The notes: a model not told the origin generated them from the sequence alone. DNA of 64,000 nucleotides from Streptomyces sp. NBC_00510 (GCA_036013505.1 CP107851.1:2170001-2234000), one strand, 5' to 3'. Positions 19,868 to 29,029 are shown, numbered from the stretch's first letter. Made by a program: numbers and translations.

Positions 19868-21181
19868 ATGAGAAGAAGTCACCGACACGGCCTGCGCCTT
19901 CGCGGCGGCGCCGCGCTGGCCGTGCTCGCCTTGGTGCTCACTGCCTGTTCCGACGGCTCCGGCAGCGGTTCCGCCGCGCCGGGCGTCACCAAGGACAGCA
20001 TCGTCATCGGCAGCCACCAGCCGCTCACCGGCCCGGCGGCGCCGGGGTACAGCAACGTCTCGGCGGGCGCGAAGGCGTACTTCGACCACGTCAACGCCAA
20101 GGGCGGGGTCAACGGCCGGAAGATCGAGTTCAAGTACAAGGACGACGCGTACAACCCGACCCAGACGGTGAAGGTCACCAAGGAACTCGTCCTGGAGGAC
20201 AAGATCTTCGCGATGGTGGGCGGTCTCGGCACGCCGACCCACACCAAGGTGGTCGACTACCTCAACAGCCGCGGCGTGCCGGACCTGTTCGTCTCCTCCG
20301 GCTGCCGCTGCTGGGACGAGCCCGAAAAGCACCCGCAGACCTTCGGCTGGCAGCCGGACTACCTCGTCGAGGGCAAGATCCTCGGCCAGTACATCAAGGA
20401 GAACTTCGCCGGCAAGAAGGTCGCCTACTTCTACCAGGGCGACGACTTCGGCAAGGACGGCGTCGAGGGCCTGGACCAGTACATCCCCAAGGAGTCGGTG
20501 GTCAGCAGGCAGAGCTACCAGCCCGGCGGCACCGACATCGCCCCGCAGGTCACGGCGATCGCCCAGTCCAAGGCGGACGTGGTGGTGCTGTTCACCATCC
20601 CGACGTACACCGCGCTGTTCAAGCTCACCTCGCTCAAGCTCCAGTACAACCCGCAGATGGTGGTGACCAACGTCGGTTCCGACCCGACGACCCTGGCGGG
20701 CCTGCTGGAGTCCTTCGCGAAGCAGGCGGGCGGCACGGCCGACCCGGCCGCGCTGATGAACGGCATCATCACCGACACCTACATGCCGCCGACCACCGAC
20801 GCCTCCAACAGCTGGATCAAGCTCTACCGCGAGATCCACGACAAGTACATCCCCAAGCTGCCCTTCGACGGCAACGTCGAGTTCGGGATGTCCATGGCCT
20901 ACACCTTCGTCCAGGCATTGCAGGCCGCCGGGGAGAACCCGACGCGGGAGTCGCTGGTGAAGGCCGTGGAGAAGGGCGGCTTCACCGGGCCCGGGCTGGT
21001 GCCGTTCCGGTTCAGCGGGGACTCGCACGCCGGCTACACCGGGGTCCAGATCGGCATCCTGAAGGGCACCGAGGTCGCCCTGCAGGGCACGCCGCTGGTG
21101 ACGGACGACGAGCAGGGCGCCATCACGCCGTACACCACGGCACAGCCGGAGGCCCCGGCCGACGGCATCCCGGCGTCCTGA
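19868..21181 (+). CDS. livK: Solute-binding lipoprotein of the Liv-type importer
   Basis: 437-aa extracytoplasmic binding protein of the type I periplasmic-binding fold (Peripla_BP_6). The signal peptide ends in lipobox VLTAC, giving a lipidated Cys near residue 27. The mature protein begins with the fold pattern KDSIVIGSHQPLTGPAAPGY, with the hinge region VAYFYQGDDFGKDG. It captures the solute outside the cell and delivers it to LivH/LivM. The ligand cannot be read from sequence. The start ATG 19868 follows AGGAGGGG. Confidence 0.92.
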   Translation: MRRSHRHGLRLRGGAALAVLALVLTACSDGSGSGSAAPGVTKDSIVIGSHQPLTGPAAPGYSNVSAGAKAYFDHVNAKGGVNGRKIEFKYKDDAYNPTQTVKVTKELVLEDKIFAMVGGLGTPTHTKVVDYLNSRGVPDLFVSSGCRCWDEPEKHPQTFGWQPDYLVEGKILGQYIKENFAGKKVAYFYQGDDFGKDGVEGLDQYIPKESVVSRQSYQPGGTDIAPQVTAIAQSKADVVVLFTIPTYTALFKLTSLKLQYNPQMVVTNVGSDPTTLAGLLESFAKQAGGTADPAALMNGIITDTYMPPTTDASNSWIKLYREIHDKYIPKLPFDGNVEFGMSMAYTFVQALQAAGENPTRESLVKAVEKGGFTGPGLVPFRFSGDSHAGYTGVQIGILKGTEVALQGTPLVTDDEQGAITPYTTAQPEAPADGIPAS

Positions 21182-21260
21182 GGGGCGAGGGGTAGTGTGC
21201 TGCCCCTCCAGGCAGTGGGTCCACGGCGCGACGCGACCGTGACGGACGGAAGGTCCCGGG

Positions 21261-21959
21261 ATGGGCGACAGACGCGGTGACGAGCTGGTCATCGGCGATC
21301 CCGCGGACCTCCCCACCACCGGTGGGGCGTCCGGGCCGGCCCCGGCCCGGACGCCCGGCCGGGCGGCGACCACCCGGCAGGCGCTCCTCAAGGCCGCCCG
21401 CGAGGTCTTCGGGGAGTCGGGGTACGCGGCGGCCGGCATCGCCGAGGTGGTCCGCCGCGCGGACGCCAGCGTCGGCGGGCTCTACCACCACTTCGACGGC
21501 AAGGTGGACCTCTTCCTGGCCCTGTGGGAGGAGTTCCGCACCGCCCAGGTCCACACCACGGCCCGCGCGGTGGCCCGGCTCCGCGAGAGCGGGGAGAACC
21601 GGCCCCGCGCGCTCTTCCTCACCGGCACCCGCGCGTACCTGGAGCACACCTGGACGCGGCGGGAGATGGCCAGGCTCTTCTACACCGGGGACACCCCGCC
21701 GGGCTTCGACCTGCTGGGCCGGCAGAACCTCCGGACCTGGATCAGCCACAACGCGACCCTGCTCGGGATCACGCAGGAGCGGCCGGGCGACCGCGCCCTG
21801 CTGATCGCGCTCACGACGACGATCGCCGAGATCGGACGGGAACTCGTCGCCTGCGACGACCCGCGCGAGGCCGCCGACCTCACGGACACCGCCCTGGAAC
21901 TCATCGGCCGGCTCTGCGACTTCGGGCTGTCGGCCGCCGCAAACGACGCCACCGGCTGA
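21261..21959 (+). CDS. TetR-family transcriptional regulator
   Basis: 232-aa TetR-type repressor. A disordered N-terminal 40 residues precede a TetR_N domain at about 40-90 (TTRQALLKAAREVFGESGY, with recognition helix VGGLYHHFDGKVDL). The C-terminal helical domain would bind a ligand. It lies 79 bp after livK on the same strand and is the most likely regulator of the two matching palindromes in the liv locus, which is an inference from position. I see no copy of that palindrome before its own start. Confidence 0.88.
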   Translation: MGDRRGDELVIGDPADLPTTGGASGPAPARTPGRAATTRQALLKAAREVFGESGYAAAGIAEVVRRADASVGGLYHHFDGKVDLFLALWEEFRTAQVHTTARAVARLRESGENRPRALFLTGTRAYLEHTWTRREMARLFYTGDTPPGFDLLGRQNLRTWISHNATLLGITQERPGDRALLIALTTTIAEIGRELVACDDPREAADLTDTALELIGRLCDFGLSAAANDATG

Positions 21960-22374
21960 ACCCTTCCGGCCACCGGCCCCGACGCCCCGCGCGCCGTGGA
22001 TCCGCCCTGGTCACGGGCGGACGGAGCAGCTCAAGCGCAGGGCTGAACATTACCTTCGGTAAATCTGCACACCGCACACGCGGGCGACATACGCCCGCAC
22101 GTACGCACGGGACATCCCCCGCCGGTGTGCGCGGTTTGATCCGGAGTGCCCGGTTCCGCAGTCCCGGCGGGAAGCCCGTCTGTGAAGGAATTGCCACCGG
22201 GGCGTGGGAAATACGGCACACCGGTGAAGCCGCGGATCCGAACCAAATTCGAACGCGGCAATCCCCAATTGGCCGTCCCACCTGCTCCCATGCTTGTATC
22301 CCGTGCCGTGGCGAAGAGGTTGCCCCCCTGATGATTCGCCACATGAAATGTGTTCACACGAAGGGAAACCCCCC
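21960..22374. other. 415-bp intergenic region before the double-glycine peptide gene
   Basis: No gene is supported. A perfect 7-bp-arm hairpin at 22080-22098 (GCGGGCG-ACATA-CGCCCGC) could end transcription from the TetR gene. The part from about 22170 is noticeably richer in A/T than the surroundings, typical of a regulated promoter region. A TTGGCC near 22269 and TTGTAT near 22294 are weak promoter-like hexamers, but their 19-nt spacing is poor. Confidence 0.5.
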
Positions 22375-22602
22375 ATGGACTTCACCCCCCAGGTTGAGAC
22401 CCGCGAGATCTCCGACGCGGACCTGGACAACGTCTCCGGCGGTCTCGTGGGCGGGCTCGTGGCCAACGCCACCGGCACCGTCGAGTCGATCGCCCCGGTC
22501 GCCGGCACCGTGTCCGGTGTCGTCGGCACCGTCGAGGGCCTCTCCGGCGTCAACACCGGCGCCGTGACCGGCCTGGCCACCGGCCTGATCGCGGGTCTCT
22601 GA
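22375..22602 (+). CDS. Double-glycine-leader bacteriocin-like precursor peptide without Cys
   Basis: 75-aa precursor. Residues 1-23 are a leader ending in the double-glycine cleavage site within DLDNVSGG, preceded by the acidic/helical REISDADLD pattern seen in NHLM and lanthipeptide-type leaders. The 52-residue core has 12 Gly, many Val/Thr/Ala/Leu, two Glu, and no Cys, Lys, Arg or aromatic residue. GTV recurs three times and GxxxG spacings are common, suggesting a membrane-inserting helix. Without Cys it cannot form lanthionines. The start is ATG 22375 with AAGGGAAA upstream. A strong hairpin and the export genes follow on the same strand. Function (antimicrobial or signalling) is unknown. 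Confidence 0.82.
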   Translation: MDFTPQVETREISDADLDNVSGGLVGGLVANATGTVESIAPVAGTVSGVVGTVEGLSGVNTGAVTGLATGLIAGL

Positions 22603-22613
22603 GACTGATGGAT

Positions 22614-22650
22614 CCGCGGGTCCCGGAGGCCTCCCTTCCGGGGCCCGCGG
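22614..22650 (+). terminator. Strong hairpin between precursor and export genes (partial terminator)
   Basis: 14-bp stem, arms 22614-22627 and 22637-22650, with one T-G wobble pair and a 9-nt loop, 11 bp after the precursor stop. There is no T-tract, as usual in Streptomyces. It probably terminates most transcripts or stabilises the 3' end, giving more precursor mRNA than exporter mRNA. Confidence 0.7.
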
Positions 22651-22706
22651 ACGCCATTGAGGCCTTGTGTCCCAATGGCGAGGGATGCGGCTGAGGGAAG
22701 AGTTCC

Positions 22707-23513
22707 GTGCAGTTTCGCCAAAAGGCCCTTGCCAAGCTCCAGTCACCGGAAGAACTCGATCTCCCGGTGCGTTTCGCGCGCCCGCAGGGCCGTCTCGTGC
22801 TCTCCGTCGCCATTCTCGTGATGGCCGCCGCGAGTTCCTGGGCGGTAAACGGTTCCGTGTCCTCGAAATTGAGCGCGCCCGGAATTATCGGCTACGGGCA
22901 GGGCAGTTACGTCCTGCAGAGTCCGGTCGCCGGACAGGTCACCCGGGTCCTCGCCGAGGAAGGGGAGCGCCTGCCCGCCGACGCCCCGTTGCTCAGCGTG
23001 CGCACACCGCGCGGCGACACCGTCGTCCGCACCGTGGCCGCGGGACGGGTCAGCGCCCTGGTGGCCTCGATCGGCACCGTCGTGACCGTCGGCGCGGACG
23101 TGGCGACCGTCGAACGCGCCGCCCGCACCGGCGACCCGCTCGTCGCGACCCTCTACGTCCCGGCGACCGGCGCCTCCTCGGTGCCGGTGGGCGCCGCGGT
23201 GGACCTCGCCGTCGAGTCCGCACCCCAGGCCCGGTACGGGGTGCTGCGCGGCCATGTGCGGGCCGTCGGCCGCACCTCGCGCACCGCCCGGCAGATCGCC
23301 GCCGACCTCGGCGACCCGCAACTCGCCGCGCAACTCACCCGAGCGGGACGCCCGGTGGCCGTCGTCGTGACGCTCGACGCCTCCTCCCGCACCCCGACCG
23401 GCTACCGCTGGTCCAAGGGCGACGGCCCCTCGTACGAGCTGGACTCCATGACCCTGGCCACCGGCGCCGTCCACCTGGCCGCACAGCGCCCGATCGATTG
23501 GCTGCTCCCTTGA
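22707..23513 (+). CDS. NHLM-type secretion adaptor (HlyD-like)
   Basis: 268-aa membrane-fusion-type protein. The N-terminal cytoplasmic segment MQFRQKALAKLQSPEELD is typical of NHLM secretion proteins; one transmembrane helix follows at about 32-50. A biotinyl-lipoyl-like HlyD core comes next (SPVAGQVTRVLAEEGERLPADAPLLSV). It is short compared with Gram-negative HlyD, lacking the long coiled coil, as expected in a monoderm. It likely couples the two ABC proteins that follow to release of the peptide. The start GTG 22707 follows GAGGGAAGAG. Confidence 0.88.
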   Translation: MQFRQKALAKLQSPEELDLPVRFARPQGRLVLSVAILVMAAASSWAVNGSVSSKLSAPGIIGYGQGSYVLQSPVAGQVTRVLAEEGERLPADAPLLSVRTPRGDTVVRTVAAGRVSALVASIGTVVTVGADVATVERAARTGDPLVATLYVPATGASSVPVGAAVDLAVESAPQARYGVLRGHVRAVGRTSRTARQIAADLGDPQLAAQLTRAGRPVAVVVTLDASSRTPTGYRWSKGDGPSYELDSMTLATGAVHLAAQRPIDWLLP

Positions 23514-25765
23514 CCGCGCCCGCCCGGCCCCAGCAGCGGCCGCTGCCGCCCGCCGGCCGTCGCAGACACCGCCCCGAGCCCGCACGCACCCCCCGGCAGC
23601 GGCCGGGCCGCAGGCCCCGGAGCGTCCGCACCCCCACCGTGCTGCAGATGGAGGCCGTGGAGTGCGGCGCGGCCTCCCTGGCGATGGTGCTGGGCCACTA
23701 CGGCCGGCACGTACCGCTGGAGGAACTGCGCATCGCCTGCGGCGTCTCCCGCGACGGCTCCCGCGCCAGCAACCTGCTGAAGGCGGCCCGCGGCTACGGC
23801 CTGCAGGCCAAGGGCATGCAGATGGAGACCGCGGCCCTGACCGAGGTGCGCGCCCCGGCCATCCTCTTCTGGGAGTTCAACCACTACGTCGTCTACGACG
23901 GCATGGGCCGCCGCCTCGGCCGGCGCGGCGTCCACGTCAACGACCCCGACAAGGGGCGGCGGTTCGTACCCCTGGAGGACTTCGACACCAGCTTCACCGG
24001 TGTCGTGCTGACCTTCGAGCCGGGCCCGGACTTCCACCGCGGCGGCCGCAGGCCCGGCGTCCTCGGCGCCCTCCCGGCCCGGCTGCGCGGCACCAGCGGC
24101 ACCATGCTCGCCGCGCTGGTGGCCAGCCTCCTGCTGGTCGCGGTCGGGGCCGCGCTGCCCGCGCTCAGCCGCACGTACATCGACCTGTTCCTGATCGGCG
24201 ACCAGACCTCGCTCCTGGGCACGCTGTTCGCGTCGATGGCCGCGATGGTGGCGCTCACCGCCGCGCTCACCGCGGTCCAGCAGTCCAACCTGCTGCGCGG
24301 CCGCATCATCTCCTCCACCCTCGGCAGCGCCCGCTTCCTGCGCCACCTGCTGCGGCTGCCGGTCACCTTCTTCACCCAGCGCAACCCGGCCGACCTCGTA
24401 CAGCGCCTGCAGTCCAACGACGCCGTCGCCGAGACCCTCGCCCGCGACCTGGCCGCCGCGGCCGTCGACGGCGTCGTCGTCGTGCTCTACGCGCTGCTGA
24501 TGTGGACGTACGACCCGCAACTCACCGTCCTCGGGGTGGGGATCGCCCTGCTCAACGCCGTCGCCATGCGCGTGGTGACACGGCTGCGGGCCACCCGGAC
24601 ACAGAAGCTGCGCGCCGACAGCGCCCGGCTCACCAACACCTCGTACACCGGCCTGCAGCTGATCGAGACGATGAAGGCCACCGGCGGCGAGAACGGCTAC
24701 TTCCGCCGCTGGGCCGGACAGCACGCCGCCACCCTGGAGGAGCAGCAGCGGCTCGGCGTGCCCAGCGCCTGGCTGTCGGTCGTCGCCCCGACCCTCGCGA
24801 CGCTCAACAGCGCGCTCATCCTGTGGATCGGCGGGCTGCGGGCGGTGGAGGGGCACATCTCGATCGGCCTGCTCGTCGCCTTCCAGTCCCTGGTCGTCCG
24901 GTTCACCGCGCCCATCACCCGGCTCAACGGCGTCGCGGGCCGCATCCAGGACTTCGCCGCCGACGTGGTGCGGCTCAAGGACGTCGAGAACTTCCCCGTC
25001 GACTCGCTGTACGCGCGCCCCGAGTCCGGGGCGAGCACCCGCCGGCTGAAGGGCCACGTCACGCTGGAGGACGTCACCTTCGGCTACAGCCCCCTCGACA
25101 AGCCGCTGCTGTCCGGTTTCTCACTGTCCGTCGCGCCCGGCCGCCAGGTCGCGCTCGTCGGCGGCTCCGGCAGCGGCAAGTCCACCGTCTCCCGGCTGAT
25201 CGCGGGGCTCTACAGCCCCTGGGAGGGCACGATCCGCATCGACGGGCAGCGCCTGGAGGACATCCCGCGCGGCGCCCTGGCCGCCTCCGTCTCCTTCGTC
25301 GACCAGGACGTCTTCCTCTTCGAGGGCACGGTGCGCGACAACGTCGCGCTGTGGGACCCCTCCATCCCCGACGCGGACGTCGAGGCCGCGCTGCGCGACG
25401 CCTGCCTGTACGAGGTCGTCGCCCGTCGCCCCGGCGGCGTCCACAGTCACGTCGAGCAGGACGGCCGCAACTTCTCCGGCGGGCAGCGACAGCGGCTGGA
25501 GATCGCCCGGGCCCTCGTCCGGCGGCCCAGCGTGCTGGTGCTCGACGAGGTGACCAGCGCCCTCGACGCGGAGACCGAGCAGGTCATCATCGACAACCTG
25601 CGGCGCCGCGGCTGCGCCTGCGTGGTGATCGCGCACCGGCTCAGCACGGTCCGCGACAGCGACGAGATCGTGGTCCTCGACCACGGCACGGTCGTCGAGC
25701 GCGGGCGCCACGAGGAGCTGATCGCGGCGGGCGGTGCGTACGCCGCCCTGGTCAAGGAGCACTGA
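23510..25765 (+). CDS. NHLM ABC transporter with N-terminal C39 peptidase domain
   Basis: 751-aa bifunctional peptidase/exporter. The C39 domain carries the catalytic Cys in VECGAASLAM (Cys52), His in FNHYVVYDG and Asp in VNDPDKGRR, so it should cleave after the double glycine. A six-helix ABC membrane domain follows (residues about 200-480), then an ATPase with GGSGSGKST, FSGGQRQRLEIARAL and VLVLDEVTSALD. The start is TTG 23510, overlapping the adaptor stop (TTGA). The first 40 residues are Arg/Pro-rich and precede the conserved TPTVLQMEAVECG. Upstream in-frame sequence overlaps the adaptor gene and is not used. Confidence 0.9.
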   Translation: MTAPARPQQRPLPPAGRRRHRPEPARTPRQRPGRRPRSVRTPTVLQMEAVECGAASLAMVLGHYGRHVPLEELRIACGVSRDGSRASNLLKAARGYGLQAKGMQMETAALTEVRAPAILFWEFNHYVVYDGMGRRLGRRGVHVNDPDKGRRFVPLEDFDTSFTGVVLTFEPGPDFHRGGRRPGVLGALPARLRGTSGTMLAALVASLLLVAVGAALPALSRTYIDLFLIGDQTSLLGTLFASMAAMVALTAALTAVQQSNLLRGRIISSTLGSARFLRHLLRLPVTFFTQRNPADLVQRLQSNDAVAETLARDLAAAAVDGVVVVLYALLMWTYDPQLTVLGVGIALLNAVAMRVVTRLRATRTQKLRADSARLTNTSYTGLQLIETMKATGGENGYFRRWAGQHAATLEEQQRLGVPSAWLSVVAPTLATLNSALILWIGGLRAVEGHISIGLLVAFQSLVVRFTAPITRLNGVAGRIQDFAADVVRLKDVENFPVDSLYARPESGASTRRLKGHVTLEDVTFGYSPLDKPLLSGFSLSVAPGRQVALVGGSGSGKSTVSRLIAGLYSPWEGTIRIDGQRLEDIPRGALAASVSFVDQDVFLFEGTVRDNVALWDPSIPDADVEAALRDACLYEVVARRPGGVHSHVEQDGRNFSGGQRQRLEIARALVRRPSVLVLDEVTSALDAETEQVIIDNLRRRGCACVVIAHRLSTVRDSDEIVVLDHGTVVERGRHEELIAAGGAYAALVKEH

Positions 25766-25766
25766 G

Positions 25767-28631
25767 GTGATCCCCGTACAGCCCGGCACCGCCGCCGGCG
25801 ATCCGGTCCTGACCGCCCTCGGCGGGCTCGGCGGCCCCGTCGACTGCACCGGCCTGCGCAGCCTGCCCCTGGAGGGCCCACACGTCCTGTGGCTCGTGGT
25901 GGCCGGCGCCCTCGACCTGTTCGCGGTCGACGCCGCCCAGCAGGGCCACTGGCACTACCTGGGCCGTCTGGAACCCGGCACCCTCCTCCTCGGCCCGGTC
26001 GAGGGGCCCCGGCACACCCTCGTCGGACGCCCGCTGCAGGGCTGCTTCCTGCGCCGCGTCCCGTTGCGCGAGCTGTACCGGCCGCCCCATCCGCACCAGG
26101 CGGCGCACGGCGACGGCTGGGCGCAGCAGGGCCCGTACGGCGCCGGCCACGACACCCAGGAGCTGGCACTCAGCCTGCTCGAGCACGCCTTCGCGCTCGG
26201 TGTCGGGCGCAGCCAGCGGGTGCTCTACGAGGCCCCGCTGACCGGCCGCACCACGGAAGGCGAGCACGTCGCCGACGACGACATCCTGTGGCTGCCGGTC
26301 TCCCCGGGGAGCGTGCAGTACGGCGCCGCGTACTCCGCGGAGGCGGCGGGCGACCTGCTCGTCGACGGCGCGATGTGGCAGAGCATGGTCAACCAGCAGT
26401 ACCGGCTGCTGTCGACGCTGGACGGCTGGATCGAGGGCCTGGAGCGCGCCCACGAGGACCGCACGGCCGCGGGCATCAGGGCCGGGGAGGCCGTCCGCGA
26501 GCAGGCCGACCGCGATCTGGTGGCCTCCATCGCCACCTCCCGCAAGGCCCCCACGCGTACCGCCGCGGCCTCCGACGACACGACGTACGCCGTCTGCCGG
26601 CAGGTCGCCGAGGCCGCCGGGATCACCCTCACCCCGCCGTCGCGCAGCGGCGCGGTCAGCGACCACATGGACCCGGTCGAGCGGGTCGCCGTCACCTCCG
26701 GCATCCGCACCCGCCCGGTACGGCTCGATGGCGCCTGGTGGCGGGAGAACACCGGCCCCCTGGTCGGCCGGCGAGCCGCGTCCGGCGCGCCGGTGGCCTT
26801 GCTGTGGCGGCGCGGCGGCTACGAGGCGGTCGGGCCCGGCGGCAGCAGCCGCGTGCGGGTCGCCGACCACAACGCGGAGGACTTCGAGGAGCGCGCGGTC
26901 ATGCTCTACCGGCCGCTCCCCGAACGGGGCACCGGGCTGACGCGGCTGCTGCGCTTCAGCCTCCGGGGCTCCGCGGGCGATCTGCGCAACCTCGTCCTGA
27001 GCAGTCTCGTCACCGTGGGCCTCGGTGCGTTCGTGCCCATCGCGACCGGACAGGTGCTGGGCACGTACGTACCGGACGCGGAGACCGGGCTCATCGTTCA
27101 GGCCGCCCTGGCCGTCGTCGTCACCGGCCTGGTGTGCGCCGTCTTCATGCTGATGCAGAACCTCACCGTGCTGCGCATCGAGGGCCGCATCGAGGCCACC
27201 TTGCAGCCCGCCGTGTGGGACCGTCTGCTGCGCCTGCCGACCGGGTTCTTCGCCGGCCGCTCGACCGGCGAGCTCGCCAGTGCCGCGATGGGCATCAGCG
27301 CCATCCGCCGGGTGCTCGCCGGGGTGGGCCCGGTCGCCGTCCAGGCGACGACGGTCGGCGCGATGAACCTCGTCCTGCTGCTCCTGTACAGCGTCCCGCT
27401 CGCACTCGCCGCCCTCGGCATGCTCGTCGTCATCGGGGTCCTGCTCCTCGGCCTCGGGCTGTGGGAACTGCGCTGGCAGCGACGGCTGGTGGTGCTCGGC
27501 AACCAGCTGAACAACGAGGCCTTCCAGACCCTGCGCGGCCTGCCCAAGCTCCGCGTCGCCGCCGCCGAGAGCTTCGCCTACGCCGCCTGGGCCCGCCGCT
27601 TCGCCCGCAGCCGCGAACTCCAGCAGCGCGCGGGCCGCATCAAGAACATCACCACCGTGCTCAACGCGGTCTACCTGCCGCTGTGCTCCCTCATCATGTT
27701 CATGCTGCTGGCCGGCCCGGCCAGGGGCTCGCTGTCCGCGTCCGGCTTCCTCACCTTCAGCACCGCCATGACCATGCTGCTGACCTCGGTCACCCAGCTC
27801 ACCGGGGCGCTGCTGTCGGCCGCGGCGGTGCTGCCGATGTACGAGCAGGTCAAGCCGATCCTCGACGAGGCGCCCGAGGTGCGCGGCGGCAGCACCCAGC
27901 CGGGCGTCCTGTCCGGCGCGATCGAGGCCCGCAACCTCTCCTTCCGCTACTCCGGCGACGGCCCGCTCGTCCTCGACGACGTCTCCCTGCGGGTCGGGCC
28001 CGGCGAGTTCGTGGCGATCGTCGGCCCCAGCGGCTGCGGCAAGTCCACCCTGCTGCGCCTGCTCATCGGCTTCGACCGGCCCGCCTCCGGCAGCGTCCTC
28101 TACGACGGCCAGGACCTGGCCGCGCTCGACCAGGGCGCGGTCCGCCGGCAGTGCGGCGTGGTGCTGCAGAACGCCCAGCCGTTCACCGGCTCGATCCTCG
28201 ACTGCATCTGCGGCGCCGAGGTCCACACCCAGGACGAGGCGATGGAGGCCGCCGCCATGGCCGGCCTCGCCGAGGACATCAAGCGCATGCCCATGGGCCT
28301 GCACACCATGATCGCGGGCGGCAGCACCATCTCCGGCGGCCAGCGCCAGCGCCTGATGATCGCCCAGGCCCTGATCCGGCGGCCCCGCATCCTCTTCCTC
28401 GACGAGGCCACCAGCGCCCTCGACAACGAGACCCAGCGCACCGTCATCGACAGCACCCGGCGGCTGCGCGCCAGCCGCGTCGTGATCGCCCACCGGCTCT
28501 CCACCGTCATGGACGCCGACCGCGTCGTCGTCATGGAGGACGGCCGCGTCGTCGAGGAGGGCCGCCCCGCCGACCTGCTGGCGAACCCCGGCGGCCGGCT
28601 GCACGAACTGGTGCGCCGTCAGATGAGTTAG
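25767..28631 (+). CDS. NHLM ABC transporter, second ATP-binding/permease protein
   Basis: 954-aa partner of the peptidase transporter. The N-terminal 380 residues contain no peptidase motif and resemble the cyclic-nucleotide-binding-like front of second NHLM ABC proteins. Membrane helices follow at about 415-700, then an ATPase domain with GPSGCGKSTLL, ISGGQRQRLMIAQAL and LFLDEATSALDNE. The two ABC proteins probably form a heterodimer. The start GTG 25767 is one base after the previous stop. No cyclase, dehydratase or other maturation gene follows. Confidence 0.9.
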   Translation: MIPVQPGTAAGDPVLTALGGLGGPVDCTGLRSLPLEGPHVLWLVVAGALDLFAVDAAQQGHWHYLGRLEPGTLLLGPVEGPRHTLVGRPLQGCFLRRVPLRELYRPPHPHQAAHGDGWAQQGPYGAGHDTQELALSLLEHAFALGVGRSQRVLYEAPLTGRTTEGEHVADDDILWLPVSPGSVQYGAAYSAEAAGDLLVDGAMWQSMVNQQYRLLSTLDGWIEGLERAHEDRTAAGIRAGEAVREQADRDLVASIATSRKAPTRTAAASDDTTYAVCRQVAEAAGITLTPPSRSGAVSDHMDPVERVAVTSGIRTRPVRLDGAWWRENTGPLVGRRAASGAPVALLWRRGGYEAVGPGGSSRVRVADHNAEDFEERAVMLYRPLPERGTGLTRLLRFSLRGSAGDLRNLVLSSLVTVGLGAFVPIATGQVLGTYVPDAETGLIVQAALAVVVTGLVCAVFMLMQNLTVLRIEGRIEATLQPAVWDRLLRLPTGFFAGRSTGELASAAMGISAIRRVLAGVGPVAVQATTVGAMNLVLLLLYSVPLALAALGMLVVIGVLLLGLGLWELRWQRRLVVLGNQLNNEAFQTLRGLPKLRVAAAESFAYAAWARRFARSRELQQRAGRIKNITTVLNAVYLPLCSLIMFMLLAGPARGSLSASGFLTFSTAMTMLLTSVTQLTGALLSAAAVLPMYEQVKPILDEAPEVRGGSTQPGVLSGAIEARNLSFRYSGDGPLVLDDVSLRVGPGEFVAIVGPSGCGKSTLLRLLIGFDRPASGSVLYDGQDLAALDQGAVRRQCGVVLQNAQPFTGSILDCICGAEVHTQDEAMEAAAMAGLAEDIKRMPMGLHTMIAGGSTISGGQRQRLMIAQALIRRPRILFLDEATSALDNETQRTVIDSTRRLRASRVVIAHRLSTVMDADRVVVMEDGRVVEEGRPADLLANPGGRLHELVRRQMS

Positions 28632-28684
28632 ATCAGGCGCCCTGCTGGTGCACTCGGTCAGCCGTGAACGTGCTCACGGTGTCG

Positions 28685-28726
28685 GCATCCCGACACCTGT
28701 CTGCAAAACGACAGGCAGTCGGGTGC
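28685..28726 (+). terminator. Hairpin after the NHLM operon
   Basis: Compound stem: CCCGAC (28689-28694) pairs with GTCGGG (28718-28723), and CCTGTC (28696-28701) with GACAGG (28710-28715), separated by a small internal loop; GCA/TGC extends it outward. It lies 54 bp after the stop. A smaller stem, CCGTGA/TCACGG, at 28662-28679 precedes it. Confidence 0.6.
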
Positions 28727-29008
28727 GGAAGTCGCTCAGGGCCTCGGCAACGTGCCGCCCCCCGAGAACCCCGCGATCAGCATTCAGGAGCACGGACCGA
28801 ACCACCGCCCCCCGTATCCGAGTTCGTGCAGCTCAGGGCCTTGAGGGGCTCGAGTCCCCGCACCTGGGCGATCGACCGGGCGCCGTTCCCGTCGCGGGGA
28901 ACCCACCGCGCCCGCGGCGGCGAAACACCCCCAACAGGCGGCCGCGGCAACGCCGGGCGCGACGGATCGTCATTCGAATGTGATCTTCGCGTGATCGGTT
29001 GGAGGTTG

Positions 29009-29029
29009 GGTGTGACGGACATTCACACC
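29009..29029. promoter_or_regulatory. Inverted repeat upstream of the subtilase gene
   Basis: Perfect arms GGTGTGA (29009-29015) and TCACACC (29023-29029) with a 7-nt spacer, 23 bp before the GTG start. It is well placed for an operator overlapping the promoter or leader. The arms resemble TGTGA/TCACA half-sites of CRP-type regulators, but the spacer is one base longer than usual. Confidence 0.5.

Noticed and set aside
22375..22602. Classifying the precursor as a lanthipeptide
   Set aside because: The leader looks lanthipeptide-like, but the core has no Cys and no LanM/LanB/LanC gene is present, so thioether rings are impossible.
22667..23509. Upstream extension of the peptidase ABC transporter frame
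   Set aside because: It overlaps the HlyD-like gene in a different frame and has shadow-like composition; TTG 23510 fits the coupling and the C39 start.
28831..28870. tRNA-like T-arm (GGGG-CTCGAGT-CCCC) downstream of the NHLM operon
   Set aside because: The loop resembles TTCGAGTC, but there is no matching acceptor, D or anticodon arm, and the stem is only 4 bp.
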